Source of the DNA: Nemania diffusa
Lineage: Eukaryota; Ascomycota; Sordariomycetes; Xylariales; Xylariaceae
NCBI GenBank assembly: GCA_038501195.1
Contig: JBBPUQ010000002.1
Span: 6,649,001-6,713,000, forward strand
DNA: 64,000 bases
Direction of reading: 5' to 3'
This document shows positions 25,175-40,171 of this stretch, piece after piece; position 1 is the first letter of the stretch; every line of letters starts with the position of its first letter. Made by a program: the position numbers and the translations under genes. The notes beneath the pieces were generated by a model. That model worked only from the letters and a program-made list of their open reading frames with translations, ran no database searches and was not told where the DNA came from.

Positions 25175-28100
25175 ACTGTTTTTGCTTTTTATATTATATT
25201 ATTTAACATGTTTTTTTTATTTAGTAAGTTTTAAAAAAAGCTTTTTTTACTTTTTTACAAAATTTATAATTATATTAAAATTATATTTATTGCTTATATT
25301 TACAATATATATTAGTTAGTTTATAATTATATTTAATAAATCGAGCTATATAAATATATCAATAAGTAAAAACAGCAGTTTTACAGCATAAAAATATATA
25401 TTAAAACAATAATACAATTAGCTTTTATATAAAACAAAGCAAGCTATTAAAAATATAAAAAACTGTTTAAAATATATATAAAAGTTACTGTTGCAACTTT
25501 TTACTATTAAATATTTTAATAAAACAATAAAACTAATATATTTTTTAAATTTATATAATACTATTTATTAAACAATATAATATTAATATATTGTAAAATA
25601 TATATTAAATATTTATAGTTTAAACTAGCTTTTAATTAATAATAAATAAATAACTATTATAAATAAAAACATTTAGTTTAAAAAAATTAATATATTATAA
25701 TTTAAATAATTTTTTATATAACAAGTCAAAAAGCTAAAATAGTAGTAAAAAATACTAAAAAAATCAAATTATTAATTATTACTACATTTTAATAATTATA
25801 AATATAAAAACTTTATATATTTAAAATTAAATATAATAAAAATATAAATTTTAATATAAACTTTATAATAGTTAGTTTAATTGTTTTATAATATATAATA
25901 AAAGTTTTAATAATTAAATGTAATATTTTAAACAGTTTAAACCTTGATATATTAACAAATAAAAGTTTTAATTTTTTAAGCTACAATTTTAATTTAACTA
26001 TTTAATATTAACTATATATATAATAACTAAAAATAATATTTATATTTATTAAATTTATTATTAGTTACATTTATTTTAAACTGCTGCTGCTATACTAAAA
26101 TAAATAGCAGTAATATATTGCTATTAAATAATATATCGCTTTTTTTAAACAAAGCAATAATTTCTTTTTTTTTTAGTACTAAAAATATTTTAATATAAAG
26201 TTTATATAAATTAAAAAATATAAAAATATAAAAATAACTACTGTTAAAGTTTAATAAACTTTTATATAAAGCAGTTTTAATAGTAGTATTAAAAAAGTTT
26301 AATTATTTAAATAATTTTTTATAAGCTTTAAAAAAATCGAAATTATATATATAAATAATAGTTTGTAATATTAATTTATATATTTTATTATATAGCTTAT
26401 ATATTTTGTTATACTATTTAAACAATATTATATATATTAATATTTGCGCTATATTTATTTACAATATAGTTTTAAATAAAATATTAGCTTTAACAGCGTT
26501 TTATATAGCACTTTGTAAATATAGCTATTTATTACTATAAAATAGTTTTAAAAACAGTAAATATATTTTATTTAAAATAATATTGTTAAACTAAAACATA
26601 TACTATTAAAATATATTATTTAATAATTATACTATGTTATATTTACATACGATATTTTTAATTTCGAACTTATAGTACTATTACTTTCGCTTGTTAAAAA
26701 AACAAATATTAAATTTCTATTTCTATATTTAAAAATATTAAAAAAATATATTATTAATACAAATAAACTAAAATAAATTTAAAAATAACTAATTAATATA
26801 TAAATATTTAATATATAATTTTGCTAAAAATTAATTAGTAAACAAATTAACATTAAATAAAACAAATATAGCAAGTTTTTTAATAAGCTTAATAAAATAA
26901 ATAATATATATTAATATTAAAATATTAAAATTTTTAGTTGAAATAAAAAAGCAAAAATTATACTTTGTATAATTTGTTAAAACAAATAGCTAATATATTT
27001 GTATAAATATAAACTGTTAAAAATTAACAGTTATAAAATATAACTATAAAACATAATATTTGTAGTAAAAACTATAGTTAAGCAGCAATATTTATAATAG
27101 TACAAAAAATAACAAAGTATATAACTAGCTTTTATAGTTTTAAAAAGCTTAAAAAATATACTTTATATTTATAAATTGCTTAAAAATAGATATACTAGTT
27201 TAAAAATAATAAAAAGTCTATATAAAATCAGAGCTTAATATAAATAGTTTAAACTACAGCATATTAAACAAGAACTAGCTTTTATTTAATATTTAAAAAT
27301 ACTGTTTATAAATATTATAAGCTTTTAATTAATATAGCAAAAAAAGCTTTTTAATAAACTTTTTTATTATATTTAACGAATTTATATTTTAAAATAAATT
27401 TTATAAGTATAAATATACTATAAACTTTTTAAATATATAATTAATTATTTGTTTTATATAAATTAAACATTTTAACTTATAAAGCAATATAAATAATAGA
27501 GCTAAAGCATTAGTTTAGTTTTTAAGCTTAACAATATATAATATATTATAAAATTTAAAATTTATTTAAATTGTTTTAAAATTTAATAAATCAAAGTTAA
27601 TAATTAATAGATATTTATAATAAAAGTTATAAATTGTTTTTTTTAAAATATTGTTTATAGTAATATTTTTTGTGTTATATTTTTACAAAATAATAATCGG
27701 ACTAGCAAAGTAATACAATTTATACTTGTTATATAATTATTTTAAATACTTTTAAAACTTAACAATATATTTATATAGTATATAATATTACAAATAGATT
27801 TAGCGCTTTTATATATAAGCTTAAACTTTAGTTTATAGTATATTAACTTTTGTTTATACTTAAACAAATAATATAAAATGTTAGTTTATAACAATATATA
27901 AGTAGAAATATTTAAGCGTTAATAATATATAGTTGTTAATAAATAAAAACTATATATTAAAAAGTAAATAAATAATATATTATTTAAAAACAAACAGTAT
28001 ATTTAAAAAAAGTAAATATATATAGTTAAATTTACTAGCATTATAAATATTAAGTTATATATTATATATTATATAAAATATAACAGATTAAAAAATATAA

Positions 28101-28570
28101 TATAAATTTTATAACAATATAGTATAAAAAGAAAAAATATAAAACAAATAAAATATATATTTTAAAAATACTTTTAAAAACTAGAGCTAAATAATATAAT
28201 TATTAATATTATAACTTTTTTTAATTAAAAATTGTACTTATATTATAAAAAAAAAGTTTTTAGTTAATTAAAACAAAAGTTTAAGCTTATTATAATTTAA
28301 TAATAAATATTAAAACAGTATTTTTTAGTATATTAACTTTTTTTAAAATACTGTTTTATTTGTTAAGTTATTATTTGTTAAAATATTATTAAATATAGCT
28401 AAATTATTGTTAATAATATATTTAGCTAATTAAAACAAAATATTGTTTTTTTTATATTTATAACTATTTAATATAGCTATTAGTGCTACTTTTAATATAT
28501 ATTTAATAAAAGTATATAAAAAAAGTTTATAATTAAAATATTGAACAAACTTGAAAAAAGTTAAAAAAAA
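25175..28570. other. Long interior with no supported gene (U1)
   Basis: Counterpart of 50102-53497 in U2; nothing further can be supported. Confidence 0.4.
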
Positions 28571-28573
28571 AAC

Positions 28574-28752
28574 TTAAAAAATAAAATATTTACAAAAATT
28601 AAATATTTTGTTTTTTAAAAACTTTTAAATTATATAGTTTATTTTTTAAAAGTTTTTAAATTAAATATTCTATTTTTTAAAAGCTTTAAATTAAATAGTC
28701 CGTTTTTTAAAAACTTTCGAATCAAATATTTCATTTTTTAAAAACTTTTTAA
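28574..28752. repeat. Palindrome/tandem cluster (U1)
   Basis: Counterpart of 9407-9585; AAATAGTCCGTTTTTT is retained here too. Confidence 0.7.
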
Positions 28753-28772
28753 AAACAGCAAACAGCTCAGTT

Positions 28773-29681
28773 AATAAATAAAAAAAACAAAAAGTAAAAT
28801 TAACTAAAAAATATATTATAATTACACACTTTTTAATATATTACTATTAATTAATATTGAACAAAGTTGTATTTTTGTTTTAAAAAAATAAAAAACTGCT
28901 ATTTTAGCTAATTATATAAAAAAGCTAAATTAAAAGCTTCTTTTGTTAATTAAACAATAAACAACAAGCTTTTTAAAATATTAGTATTTTTAATAAAATA
29001 GCTATTAACAATAATAACTTAAAGTTTAAAAATTATTTTATTAATTATTAAATAGTTAAATTTAAAGTTAAATAAATTTAGCTTATTAAATATAGCGTTA
29101 TTTAAATTTTTAATTATAGCTTTGTTACTATTTGCTAAAAAAATAGCAAAGCTTGTTTTATTTTAGTTATTATTATAAAAAAAGTTTAAAACTTTTAAAC
29201 TATATTAAAAAATAATATAATTTAAACTATTAAAAATAGCGCTTAGTATATAATGCAATTAAAAAAGTAAACATTAGTTATTTTTTAATGTTTTAATTAT
29301 ACTAATACTATTAAAAAAAAAAGTAATGCAGTAATAAAACGGAATATCGATTTAAAAGTTAATAAATTAAATAGTTAAATTATTATAAGTTGTTTTTAAA
29401 AGTAATAAAAACTTATAGCTTTAAAATTTAGTTATATATTAATGCTATAACTATATTAAAAGTTCGATTAAAATAAAAAATAAAGTAGTTAAATCAAAAA
29501 ATAAGCTAATTAAATCAAGTTGTAAATTATTTTAAATAAAATATTGTTTAAAAAGCTGTGTTAATAATAAAGTAAAAAAAAAGCAAAACTAGCTATTTAG
29601 CTAAAAAGCTTTTTATAGTAATACTTTTTGCTTTTATGCTTATATTTTGTTTTATTTTTTCTAGCTACATTTAGTATTTAA
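28773..29681. other. Right-end segment, no supported gene (U1)
   Basis: Counterpart of 53703-54611, also 909 bases. Confidence 0.35.
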
Positions 29682-30594
29682 TAAAAACATTGTTTTTATA
29701 ATTGCGCTAACAATAAAATAGTATATAAAATATAAAACTAGTAATGTTGTTTTTATAATAGTATTAATAATAAAATAGTAATTAAAAATATAAAATTAAT
29801 AATGTTATATAATATTTATAATAATAATTATAAAAAAAAATATAAAAATAAAATTAAAGTTTATTTTATAAAAAATATATAAATTAATAAATAAATAAAA
29901 TATAATTAAAATAATAAAATAAATTATTTAGTTTTTTTTATTATATTTATTTTAAAAATATATATATATATTTTATATATTTTAATTTTAAAATAATAAA
30001 ATATTAATATTATATTTTAATAAGTTTTTTTATTTAAATTTATAATAATAAAAAAAATAAAATAAATTTTTTTAAAAATTAATATTTTTTTTAATATTTT
30101 AATAAAATATTAAAAAATTTAATAATAATTTTTTTTATATTTATAATTTATTTTATATTTAATATTTATTATAATAAATAAAAGATTTTTTAAAATTAAT
30201 ATATTTTTTAATATTATAATAAAATAATAAAATATTTAATAATTATTTTTTTTATATTTATTATATATTATAATTTATTTTATTTTATATTTATATTTAA
30301 ATAAATTTTTTTTATTTAAATTTATAATAATAAAAAATATAAATTAATATATTTTATAATATTTTAATAAAATATTAAAAAATTAAATATTTTTTTTTAT
30401 ATTTATAATTTATTTTATATTTATTATTTAATATAATAAATTTAATTTAATATTTATATTATAAATATTATTTAATTTAAAATTAAAATAAAATTTATAA
30501 TAATAATATTTATATTAAAAAAATTAAAAAAATAAATTTTAAATAATATATATAATATATATAATATAAATAAATATATAAAATTTATAATATA

Positions 30595-30745
30595 TATATA
30601 AAATATAAAATATATAAAATATATAAAATAAATATAATATATATAATATATAAAATATATAAAATATATAAAATATATAAAATATATAAAATATAAAAAA
30701 TATATATAATAAAAAATATAAAATATATAAAATATTTAAAATATA
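30595..30745. repeat. AAAATATAT microsatellite in S1
   Basis: Same array as in S0, longer and partly interrupted. Confidence 0.8.
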
Positions 30746-33059
30746 TATATATAATTTTATTTAAAATATTATTATTAATTTTTAAAATTAATTTATTTTA
30801 TTTATAATAATAATTTATTTATATAAATTTATTATAATATTAATATATATTTTTTAAATTAAATTAATTTTTATATATTAAAATATTATTTATTTAATAA
30901 TATAATTAAAATTTATTATTAAAATTTTATATATTATATATAAATATTTAATAATTAATTTATAATTTTTTATTTATTTATTATATTATTTAAATTATTA
31001 ATATAAAATATTTTTAATTTATATATATAAATATTATAATAATAATATAATATTAAATTAATTTAATTAATATTTTAATTAATATTATTAATTTTAAATT
31101 TAATATAATTTATTATTATTTTTAATTAATTTTATAAATATTTAATATTAATATTATTTTTTTTATTAATTATATATTAATTTATATTATTTTTATAAAA
31201 ATAAAATAAATTTTTATAATTTAAAAATATTTATATAAAAAATTATTATTATAAATATAATAATAATATAATTTTATTTATTAATATTTTATTAAAAAAA
31301 TATTTTTAATTATTATAATAATTTTAAATTTTTTATATTTATAATATTTAAATTTATATTAAATAATTAAAAAAATATTTTATTTATATAATTAATATTT
31401 TATATTATAATTTATTATATAATTATAATTATTATAAATATTAAATTATATATTATATTTAAATTTAATTTATAATTAAAATTATTATATTATTTTATAA
31501 TTTAAAATTAAAATTATATATAAAAAAATTAAATATTAATTATTAAATATATTTAAAAAATATAATTTTAAATAATTTTTATTTTTATATATATTTAATA
31601 TTTATAATTTATAATTTAAAATATATAAAAATTTAAATTTAATAATTAAATAAATATTTTTAAAATTATTAATTATTTATAAATTAAAAATATAAAATTA
31701 ATTTAAGTAATATTTATAATTTATAATTATAAAATTATAATAAATAAAATTTTAAATATAATAAATTAAATAAATTATATAATAAATAAAATAAATATTA
31801 TATTATAAAAAATATAAAATATTTAAAATTTTTAAAATTATAAAATTATAAAAATTTTATTATATTATAAAAAATATTTAAATATAATTTAATATATCAT
31901 TTAAATTATAAATATAATATTATTATAATATTAAAAATTTATATTTATTATAATATTATTAAATTTTTTATTTTAATTAAATATTATTTATTATTATATA
32001 TATTAAATATATAATTATAATTATATATTTTAATTTTATTTTTTTAATTTTTTTAATTTTTTTATAATAAATATATTTTAATTTTTAAATATATATAATT
32101 TAAAATTTTATTTAAATTTTAAAAAAATTTATTTAATATATTAATTTTATTATATATTTTATATTATTTTATTAAATAATATTTATTATTAAAATAAATT
32201 AATTAAATTAATTAAATTATATTAAAAATATAATTATATATATATATAAATAATTAAATATTTTATAAATATTATTTTTAATATATTATTTTAATTATAT
32301 ATTATATAAAATTATAAAATTTAATTAATTAAATTTATTATATTAATTTAATTAATTTTATTATTTTAAATAAAAATATATTATATATAATATTATTTAT
32401 AATTTTATAAAATTTATTAATTTTTTATTTATATATTTATAATAATATAAATTATATTAAATTAATTATAAATTTATATATATAAATATAAAAAAATAAT
32501 AAATTTTTAAATTTTTAATTTTATATAATTTTAAATTAATAATAATTTAAATAAAAGTTTTTTTTATTATTAATTATAAAATAAAAATATTTAATTTATT
32601 TAAATTTAATTAATTAATTATTATAATTATTTATTAAATTTTATTAAATTTATAAATTAATTTATAAATATATTTAAATTTATTTATATTATTTAATATA
32701 TTTAAATTTTATTAATTTTATATATATATTTTTAATGTTATAATATTATTAATTTTATTAATTAATTAAATTATATAATATAATTAAAATTTAAAATATT
32801 AATAATAAAATTAAATTATTAAAATAAAATTATTATAATAATAATATTTAAATAAATAAATAAAATATAAATTAATAAAATAAATTAATAAAAATATTAA
32901 TATTTATTTATTATATAATATATTATAATTTTATTAATAAAAATTATTAATTTATTTATTTTATTTATATAATTTAAAATTTATAATTTAATATAATTTA
33001 TATATATATATATATATATATAAATATATTTAATTAAAATTTTAATAAATTAATTAAAT

Positions 33060-33240
33060 AAATATAAAATAAAAAAATTTATTAAAATTTTTAAAATTAA
33101 TAAATTTTATATAAATATATATATAAATAATTTATATATATTTTATTTAATAATATTTTATATTTTAATATATATATATATATTAATATAAAATTTTAAA
33201 ATTTAAAAATAAAATTTAAATATTTTAAATTATAATGATA
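33060..33240. repeat. Internal duplicate in S1, first copy
   Basis: Shares ATATATATAAATAATTTATA and then ATTAATATAAAATTTTAAAA, in the same order and at similar spacing, with 34925-35110. In a two-letter sequence chance similarity is high, but the matched order over about 180 bases supports an old duplication. Confidence 0.5.
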
Positions 33241-34924
33241 AATTTATAAAATTAAAAAGTAAAAATATATTAAATAAATTATTAAATAAAATTAAATTTA
33301 AATATAATAAATATAAAAAAATTTTTAATATTTTTTTAATTAAATTTATATAAAATTTAATTAAATTATAAATTTTTTTATATATTTTATAATTTTTTTT
33401 TTATTTATAATTATATTTATATTTATAATAAAAATAATAATAATTATAATTATTAAAATAATTTAATATAATATATTTATAATTTTATATAATAAAATTA
33501 AATTTATATATAAATAAAATATAAAAATTATATATTTTATATAAAAAATAAATTAAAATTTTTTTTATTAAATTTAATTTAAAATTAATTATTAATATTA
33601 ATTTTAATTTATATTATAAATTATATATAATATAATTTAAATAAAATATAATATTATAATTATATAATATTATTATTATTTTAATATTTAAAAAAAATAC
33701 TTTATATATATAATATATATATATATATTTATTTTATAAATTAATTAAATATATATTAATATTATATATAATAAAATATAATTAATTATTTATTAAATAA
33801 AATATAAAATATATAAAATAAATTTTAATATTTAAAATTTTATATTTTAATTAAAATTTTATATATATATAATTAATTAATAAAAATTAATATTTTTAAT
33901 ATATAATTAAATTTATTTTTTATTAATTTAATATATTTTTTATATTTTTTATTAAATAATTTATATAATAATATAATATTAATTATAAATTTATTTTTTA
34001 ATAATATATTAAACTTAATTATATAATTATATAATAATTTTTATTTAAAATATAATATTATTAAAATTTATAATATAATTAATATTTTTAAAATTTTTTA
34101 AATAATTATATAAAAAATAATTATATTATTAAATTAAATAATTATTATATATAATTTATAAATTAATATATTTTTAATTATTTATTTATATTTAATTAAA
34201 TTTTAATAAATAATATTATATTTTTATTATTTATAAATAATTTTATTATAAAAATAAAAAAATAAATTATATATAAATTATAAAATATAAATATTAATTT
34301 TTATTATAATTTTTAATTTAATATAATTATATTAATTTTTTAAATATTAATAATTTAAATAATAATAAATAAATTACATAAAATTTTTAATTAATAAATA
34401 TTATATTTTAATATATTATTATATAAAATTTTTATATTAAAATTATTTTTAAATAATTATATTATTTAATTTTTTTAAATTAAAATAATATATTAATTTT
34501 AAATTTTATAATATAAAATTAAAATTTTTTTTAATTATAAATTTCAAAATTATAAATTTAAAAATATTATTTTTTAATAATTAATAAATTAATATTATAT
34601 ATAATAATAATTATTTTAATTTTTTAAAAATATTTATTTTTAAATTTAATAAATAAATATATATAAATTTATAATTTATATAATATATTATAATTTTAAA
34701 ATAAAATAAAATTAAAAATTAAAATTAAATATTAATTTATTTATAAATTATTATAATTTTATTTTATTAATTAAAATTTTTTAAATAATTAAATATTTTT
34801 ATATATAATTTTATATTAAAATTTTAATTTAAAAATTTAAATATTATAATATTTATTAAATTAATAATTTAATAAAATTTATATATATATATTAAATATA
34901 TATAATTAAAATTTAAATCAAAAT

Positions 34925-35110
34925 TTTTATTAAATAAATAAAAAATATAAAAATTAATTAAAATTTATAAAATTTATAAAATTTATAAATATATATATAT
35001 AAATAATTTATATATAATTTTATTAATTATATTTTTTTTTATAATATATATATATAAATTAATATAAAATTTTAAAATTTAAAAATAAATTTTAAATTTT
35101 ATAAATTATT
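34925..35110. repeat. Internal duplicate in S1, second copy
   Basis: Partner of 33060-33240. Confidence 0.5.
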
Positions 35111-37096
35111 TTAAATTTTTATATATATATATATATATAAAATTTTATTAATATTAATTAATAATTATAAAAAATAATTATAAATTAATAAAATAAAAAA
35201 ATAAAATTTAATTATAAAATAATTTTTATATTTAATATTTTATTTTTTATATAAAGAATAAATTAATATTTATATTAATTAAAAAAAATAAAATTAAATT
35301 AATTATTAAATAAATAAAATTTAAATATTATAAAATTAAAATAATTTTTTATATAATAATTTTATTATTTTTATATAAAAATTAATAAAATTTTAAATTA
35401 TTTTATTTATTTTTATATTTATTTTTTTTTATAATTTTATAAAAATTTATAAATAAATTAATTATAATAATTATAATTATAATAATTAAAATTAATTATT
35501 TTAATTTTTTAAATAAAAAATTATATTTATTTTTATATAAAAATAAAATTAAAAAAAATAAAATTAATTTAAAATATTAAAATATTATATTTAATTTAAA
35601 TAATATAATTATTTTAATATAATTATTAATATATTTTATATAATATTTAAAAAAATATATATAATTAAAAATTAAAAATAAATAATTTATATAAATATTT
35701 ATAATAATTTTTAATAATTAATTAAAATTTATATTTATAAATATTAATTATATATTTAAATAAATATTTATTATAATAATTAAATATAATAAAAATATAA
35801 AAATATATAAAAAAATATTAAATAATTAATTTATATATATTTTTAAAAAATTTAATAAAAATAATAATAAAAATTTAAATAATAATATATTTATATAAAT
35901 AATTTTAATATTTATATTAATAAATATATTAAAATTAATAATTATATAAATATATTTTTTAAATATTATAATTAATTATATTAAAATTAATAATATTAAT
36001 ATATAATATATTTTAAAATTTTATTAATATAAAAAAATATTATTTTATATAATAATTATATAAATATATTTTAATATATTTAAATTAAAATTTATTTTAA
36101 TATATTTAAATTTAAATTTATTTTAATTAATTAAAAATTTATATATAAAGTTTTATTTTTTAATTTATAAATAATATTATAAATTTTTTTTAATTAAAAA
36201 ATAAATTATTATTATATATTAAATATTTATTTTATTAATAAATAATATAATATTAAATATTTAAAATAATTATATAATTATAATTATAAAAAAAATTTTA
36301 TTAAAAATTATTATAATTATATAATAAAAATAATAAAAATAATAAAAATAATAAAAAATATTTTATTTATAAAAAATTTAATTATTAAATTATTAATTAT
36401 AATTAATAAAAAAAATTAAAAATAAAATATTTTATTATATATAATATATTAAAATAAAAAAATATAATATATTTATATTAAATTATAAAAATAATAAAAA
36501 CTTTTTATTTAATAATAAATTTAATAATAATTTAAATTTAAAAATTAAAAATAAAATAATTTATTTTTTAATAAATTTAATATATTTTTATTATATAATA
36601 AAAAAAAATATATATATATTTAAAATTAAATATTAATATTAAATAATTTTTATTTAAATTATTAATATAATATAAAATATTAAAATATTTAATAAAATAT
36701 TAATATAATTAAAATTTTAATTATTAAAAAAGTTTAAATTAAAACTTTTATATAAAAAACTTTTTTTATATAAATAAATTAAATTTTAAATTATATAATA
36801 ATTTAATTTAATAATATTAAAAATTTTAAAATTATAAATATAATAATAATTTTAATATTAATTAAATTAATTAAATTTTATATTTTAAATTTATTAATTA
36901 TATAAAAATAAAAATAATTATTTTTTAATATTAATTAATTAAAAATTAAAAATAATTTTATAAAATAAAAATTTTAAAAATTATATTATTAATTTAAATA
37001 TTTTTATATAAAAAAATATATTGTAATAAGTTATAAGTTAAAGTTAACCCTAAGCACTTGTTTAATTTAGTTAAAATTTTGTTTTATTTTTTTTAT

Positions 37097-37358
37097 ATTA
37101 ACTATATATACTTAATTAAAACACTAGATATTGTGTTATATTTTTTACGTTTTTTTACTTTTTTACTATATACTTAATAAAAACATTAAATATTATGTTA
37201 TATTTTTTGCTTTTTTTTACTTTTTAACTATATATTTAATAAAAACATTAAATATTGTGTTATATTTTCTGCTTTTTTTTACTTTTTAACTATATATTTA
37301 ATAAAAACACTAAATATTATGTTGTATTTTTTGTTTTTTTTTACTTTTTTACTATTTA
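37097..37358. repeat. Left-end minisatellite, about 4 units (U2)
   Basis: Same array and position as in U1, again four units, differing mainly by transitions. Confidence 0.8.
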
Positions 37359-37671
37359 TTTAATTAAATATTAAATAATATATTTAATATATAAACTAGT
37401 TACTATTTAATAATGCAGTTATATATTTATAACAATAAACTAATATATTATTAAATAATAAATAGTTATAAATTTGTTTATTTATATATATTAAATTTAC
37501 TATATATATACAAACTTTTAGTTATAACAGCTTTTATATTTAATTAAATAAATTGTTAAACTTTTTTAAAATATATTATAAATTTATAGTACTAATAATT
37601 AATATTTAACTAATTATTAATAACTATTATCTGCTATTATTTTTTATTTTTTTATATTTAACTATATATAT

Positions 37672-37805
37672 TAAAAACAAAATATTTAATATATAGTTAT
37701 TTTGTTATTTAAATAGCTTATTAAAAAACAGAATATTTAATATATAGTTATTTTAATATTTAAATATTTTTAGCTTTAACTAAAAAATTAAAAAATAAAA
37801 TATTT
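37672..37805. repeat. Palindrome/direct-repeat cluster (U2)
   Basis: Counterpart of 12519-12660. One half-site here reads AAAAAACAGAATATTT, which keeps bases lost in U1. Confidence 0.6.
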
Positions 37806-38374
37806 TATATTTATTTATTTTTTTATTTTATTTTTTTTTACTTTTTTATTTTTTACAACTTTTTTTTTTAAAAGTATTTACTTTTTTTTTTTTTATATTT
37901 TTTTTTATTAAAAATACTTGTTCGTTTTTTTAAATATTCTATTTTTTAAGTCTTTTTTTATTATATATTTTATTTTTTGCTATATATATGTATTAACATA
38001 TTTATAAAATAATTAAGTTACTACTAATTTTTTATAAAAAAAAAAACTTTTTTTATAGTAGAAATATACAAGAGTTTTTTACTACTTATTTAAACAACTT
38101 TTAATTAATTTAATACTTTTTTTGTAATAAAGCTAAAGTTTTATTAGTTAAAATACTATTAACTATAGAAATAATACAAGTATAAATTATTTATAACTAT
38201 AACAAAGTAAAAAATATATAAATATATAACATTAAAGTTTATAGTATAACTTGCTACAAATTATAAAATAAGTTTTTTATTTATTAGTTTTATTTTGCAA
38301 ATATAAACATGTTTTATTTTTTTATTAATATATATAGTATATAATTTTTTTTTATATATTTTATTTATATAAAG

Positions 38375-38418
38375 TTAAAAAATAAAATATTTGGTTTTTT
38401 ATATATTCTGTTTTTTAA
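38375..38418. repeat. Palindrome left of block A (U2)
   Basis: Counterpart of 13228-13271; its right arm reads ATATTCTGTTTTTTAA. Confidence 0.6.
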
Positions 38419-39684
38419 TTGCTACTACTTTTTGTTTTTAACTTTTTTATAACATTAGTTATATTAAAACTATATTATAATTATTGCAATATTTATATAA
38501 ATATAAAAATATTTAAAGTTGTTATATTTTTAAATTTTATAAACAACAAACTACAGCTATTAATAAACACTAGCAAAACTTATAATATAATAGTTTAATA
38601 AACAACAAGCAATATATTTAGTTTTTTTAATACAAATATTAAACTAATTAATAAAAATTATTTACTATTTACTATTAACTATATAATAGTAATAATAATA
38701 AAAAACTTACTTTTTATATTTTTTAACTATTTTTATATTTATAGCAACAATAGCTGCTTTATAATTTTTAGCTTTGCTATAAAAAACTAGCACTAAATAT
38801 TAGCTGCAGTAATTTATTATTAGTTTTATTAATATAAACTAAACAGTAATTTTTATTATAAACAGCAATATATAAACAAAAACATTATTACTTTTTTTAT
38901 TATTATTAACAAAGTTATATATATTATTTTTAAAATAAACACTAATAAACTTGCTGCTAATAATATAGTTAAAAATATATTAGCTAGTTTTAAATTTATA
39001 ACTAAAACAAATATAGCTATTAAATTATAATATATAAAACAAAAAAGCTGCAAAAAATATTATACAGTAAACTATTTAAAAAAACTAATAAACGATACTT
39101 TTATTAATTTTTACAAGTTTTAAAGTTTTTAAAAAAAACAGGAAATTTTATTTTAACTGTTTGTTATTTAAAAACAAATGCTATTATTGTTTATAACAAA
39201 AAGTTTATAAAAATTATTACATTTAAATATTATAAACTGCAAATATATTTATAATTAAACAAAAACTTTAACTAATTAAAATATTGTTAGCAACTTTGAA
39301 TTATTAATATAAAACAAAAAAAGCGCTAAAATTAAAACGATTGTTTTTGCTAATAATAAAAATAAACTAGAAAATTTAGTTAAATAGAATATAGTTTAAC
39401 AAACTTTTAAAGTTGTAAAAAATAAGTTTGAAAATAAAGCTAGCAATAATAATGCTGCTTTAACTACAAAAACAATCGAAAAAACAAAAATTTAAAAACA
39501 AAAATATATTATTATTAATTAATTAGCAATTAATAATTTTATAAAAAAGTTGCTTTTAATTTAAAACATTATTTATTATTTTAAAATTAATTAAAAAAAT
39601 ATAAAAATAGCTTTAAATAATAAAACTATTTATCGATTTTATTAATTTATTAATAAATACAGTTTTATTTTATTTAAAAAATAA
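38419..39684 (+). pseudogene. Decayed coding block A (U2)
   Basis: Collinear with the U1 and U3 copies and of the same length. The codon at 39154 is TAA where U3 has CAG and U1 has TAG. A 65-codon stretch that is open on the opposite strand (38856-39053) lies inside it and is probably a by-product of the mutation bias. Confidence 0.48.
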
Positions 39685-39719
39685 AATATTTAATTATTTA
39701 AATATATTTCGTTTTTTAA
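39673..39719. repeat. Palindrome between blocks A and B (U2)
   Basis: Counterpart of 14527-14572; right arm AAATATATTTCGTTTTTTA retains CG. Confidence 0.6.
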
Positions 39720-39727
39720 TTTTATAA

Positions 39728-40051
39728 TTTATTATTAACTTTTTTTTTTTAATAAATATAGCAGAACTTTTGAATAAAATATTAATATTTTTATATTTTG
39801 TTTTTTTTATAAATAAATATAAAATTAGCAAAATTATTACTTATAATAAAATAATAGCTTATTATATTTTAAAAATAAAAGTTAAACAAATAATAAATTT
39901 GTTAAAATATTATTTTTATTTAGTTTTTACTATATTTTTTATAATAATTTAAACTTTTTAGTATTTATAAAAGTTTTTTAAAAATATATTTGAAATTTTT
40001 TTTATATATAAAAAAAATAAAGCTAAATATAACTATATAAAAAAAAGTTAA
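39728..40051 (+). pseudogene. Decayed coding block B (U2)
   Basis: Contains an uninterrupted 60-codon stretch (39770-39952) that corresponds to the open part of the U3 copy. No start codon or ribosome-binding feature supports a living gene here. Confidence 0.38.
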
Positions 40052-40127
40052 ATTTTAAGCTAACAAAATTTAAAAAAAATAATAATAATTATTAATAAAA
40101 AAAATTATAAAATAAACAATTTTTTTT

Positions 40128-40170
40128 AAAAACAAAATATTTTATTTATATTTATAAATATTTTGTTTTT
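40128..40170. repeat. Palindrome between blocks B and C (U2)
   Basis: Counterpart of 14981-15023; right arm AAATATTTTGTTTTT. Confidence 0.6.
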
Positions 40171-40171
40171 A

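Larger units (their letters stand above)
11874..29814. repeat. Unit copy U1 (complete, about 17.9 kb)
   Basis: One of two complete copies in the window. Its left edge is the motif TTATAATAAGTTATAAG, matching TTGTAATAAG in U2 and TTGTAACAAG in U3. Its right edge is the start of AT-only spacer S1. Compared with U2 it has one extra 172-bp repeat, which accounts for most of the length difference. Blocks A to G follow one another on the + strand. Confidence 0.88.
29815..37020. repeat. AT-only spacer S1 (longest, 7.2 kb)
   Basis: About 7.2 kb with only scattered G or C (for example near 30183, 32749, 33713, 35256 and 36727-36770). The first 2.9 kb matches S2 and the first 1.4 kb matches S0, apart from indels and A/T exchanges. 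From about 32770 to 37020 there is no counterpart elsewhere in the window. All frames are closed by TAA; no gene, RNA gene or recognisable origin is visible. Confidence 0.85.

Noticed and set aside
29815..37020. Genes or tRNAs in the AT-only spacer
   Set aside because: With almost no G or C, no tRNA stem can form, frames close rapidly with TAA, and the apparent ATG sites are isolated.
38856..39053. Minus-strand 65-codon open frame
   Set aside because: It lies inside block A, is not kept open in a way that suggests selection, and the + frame is better supported.
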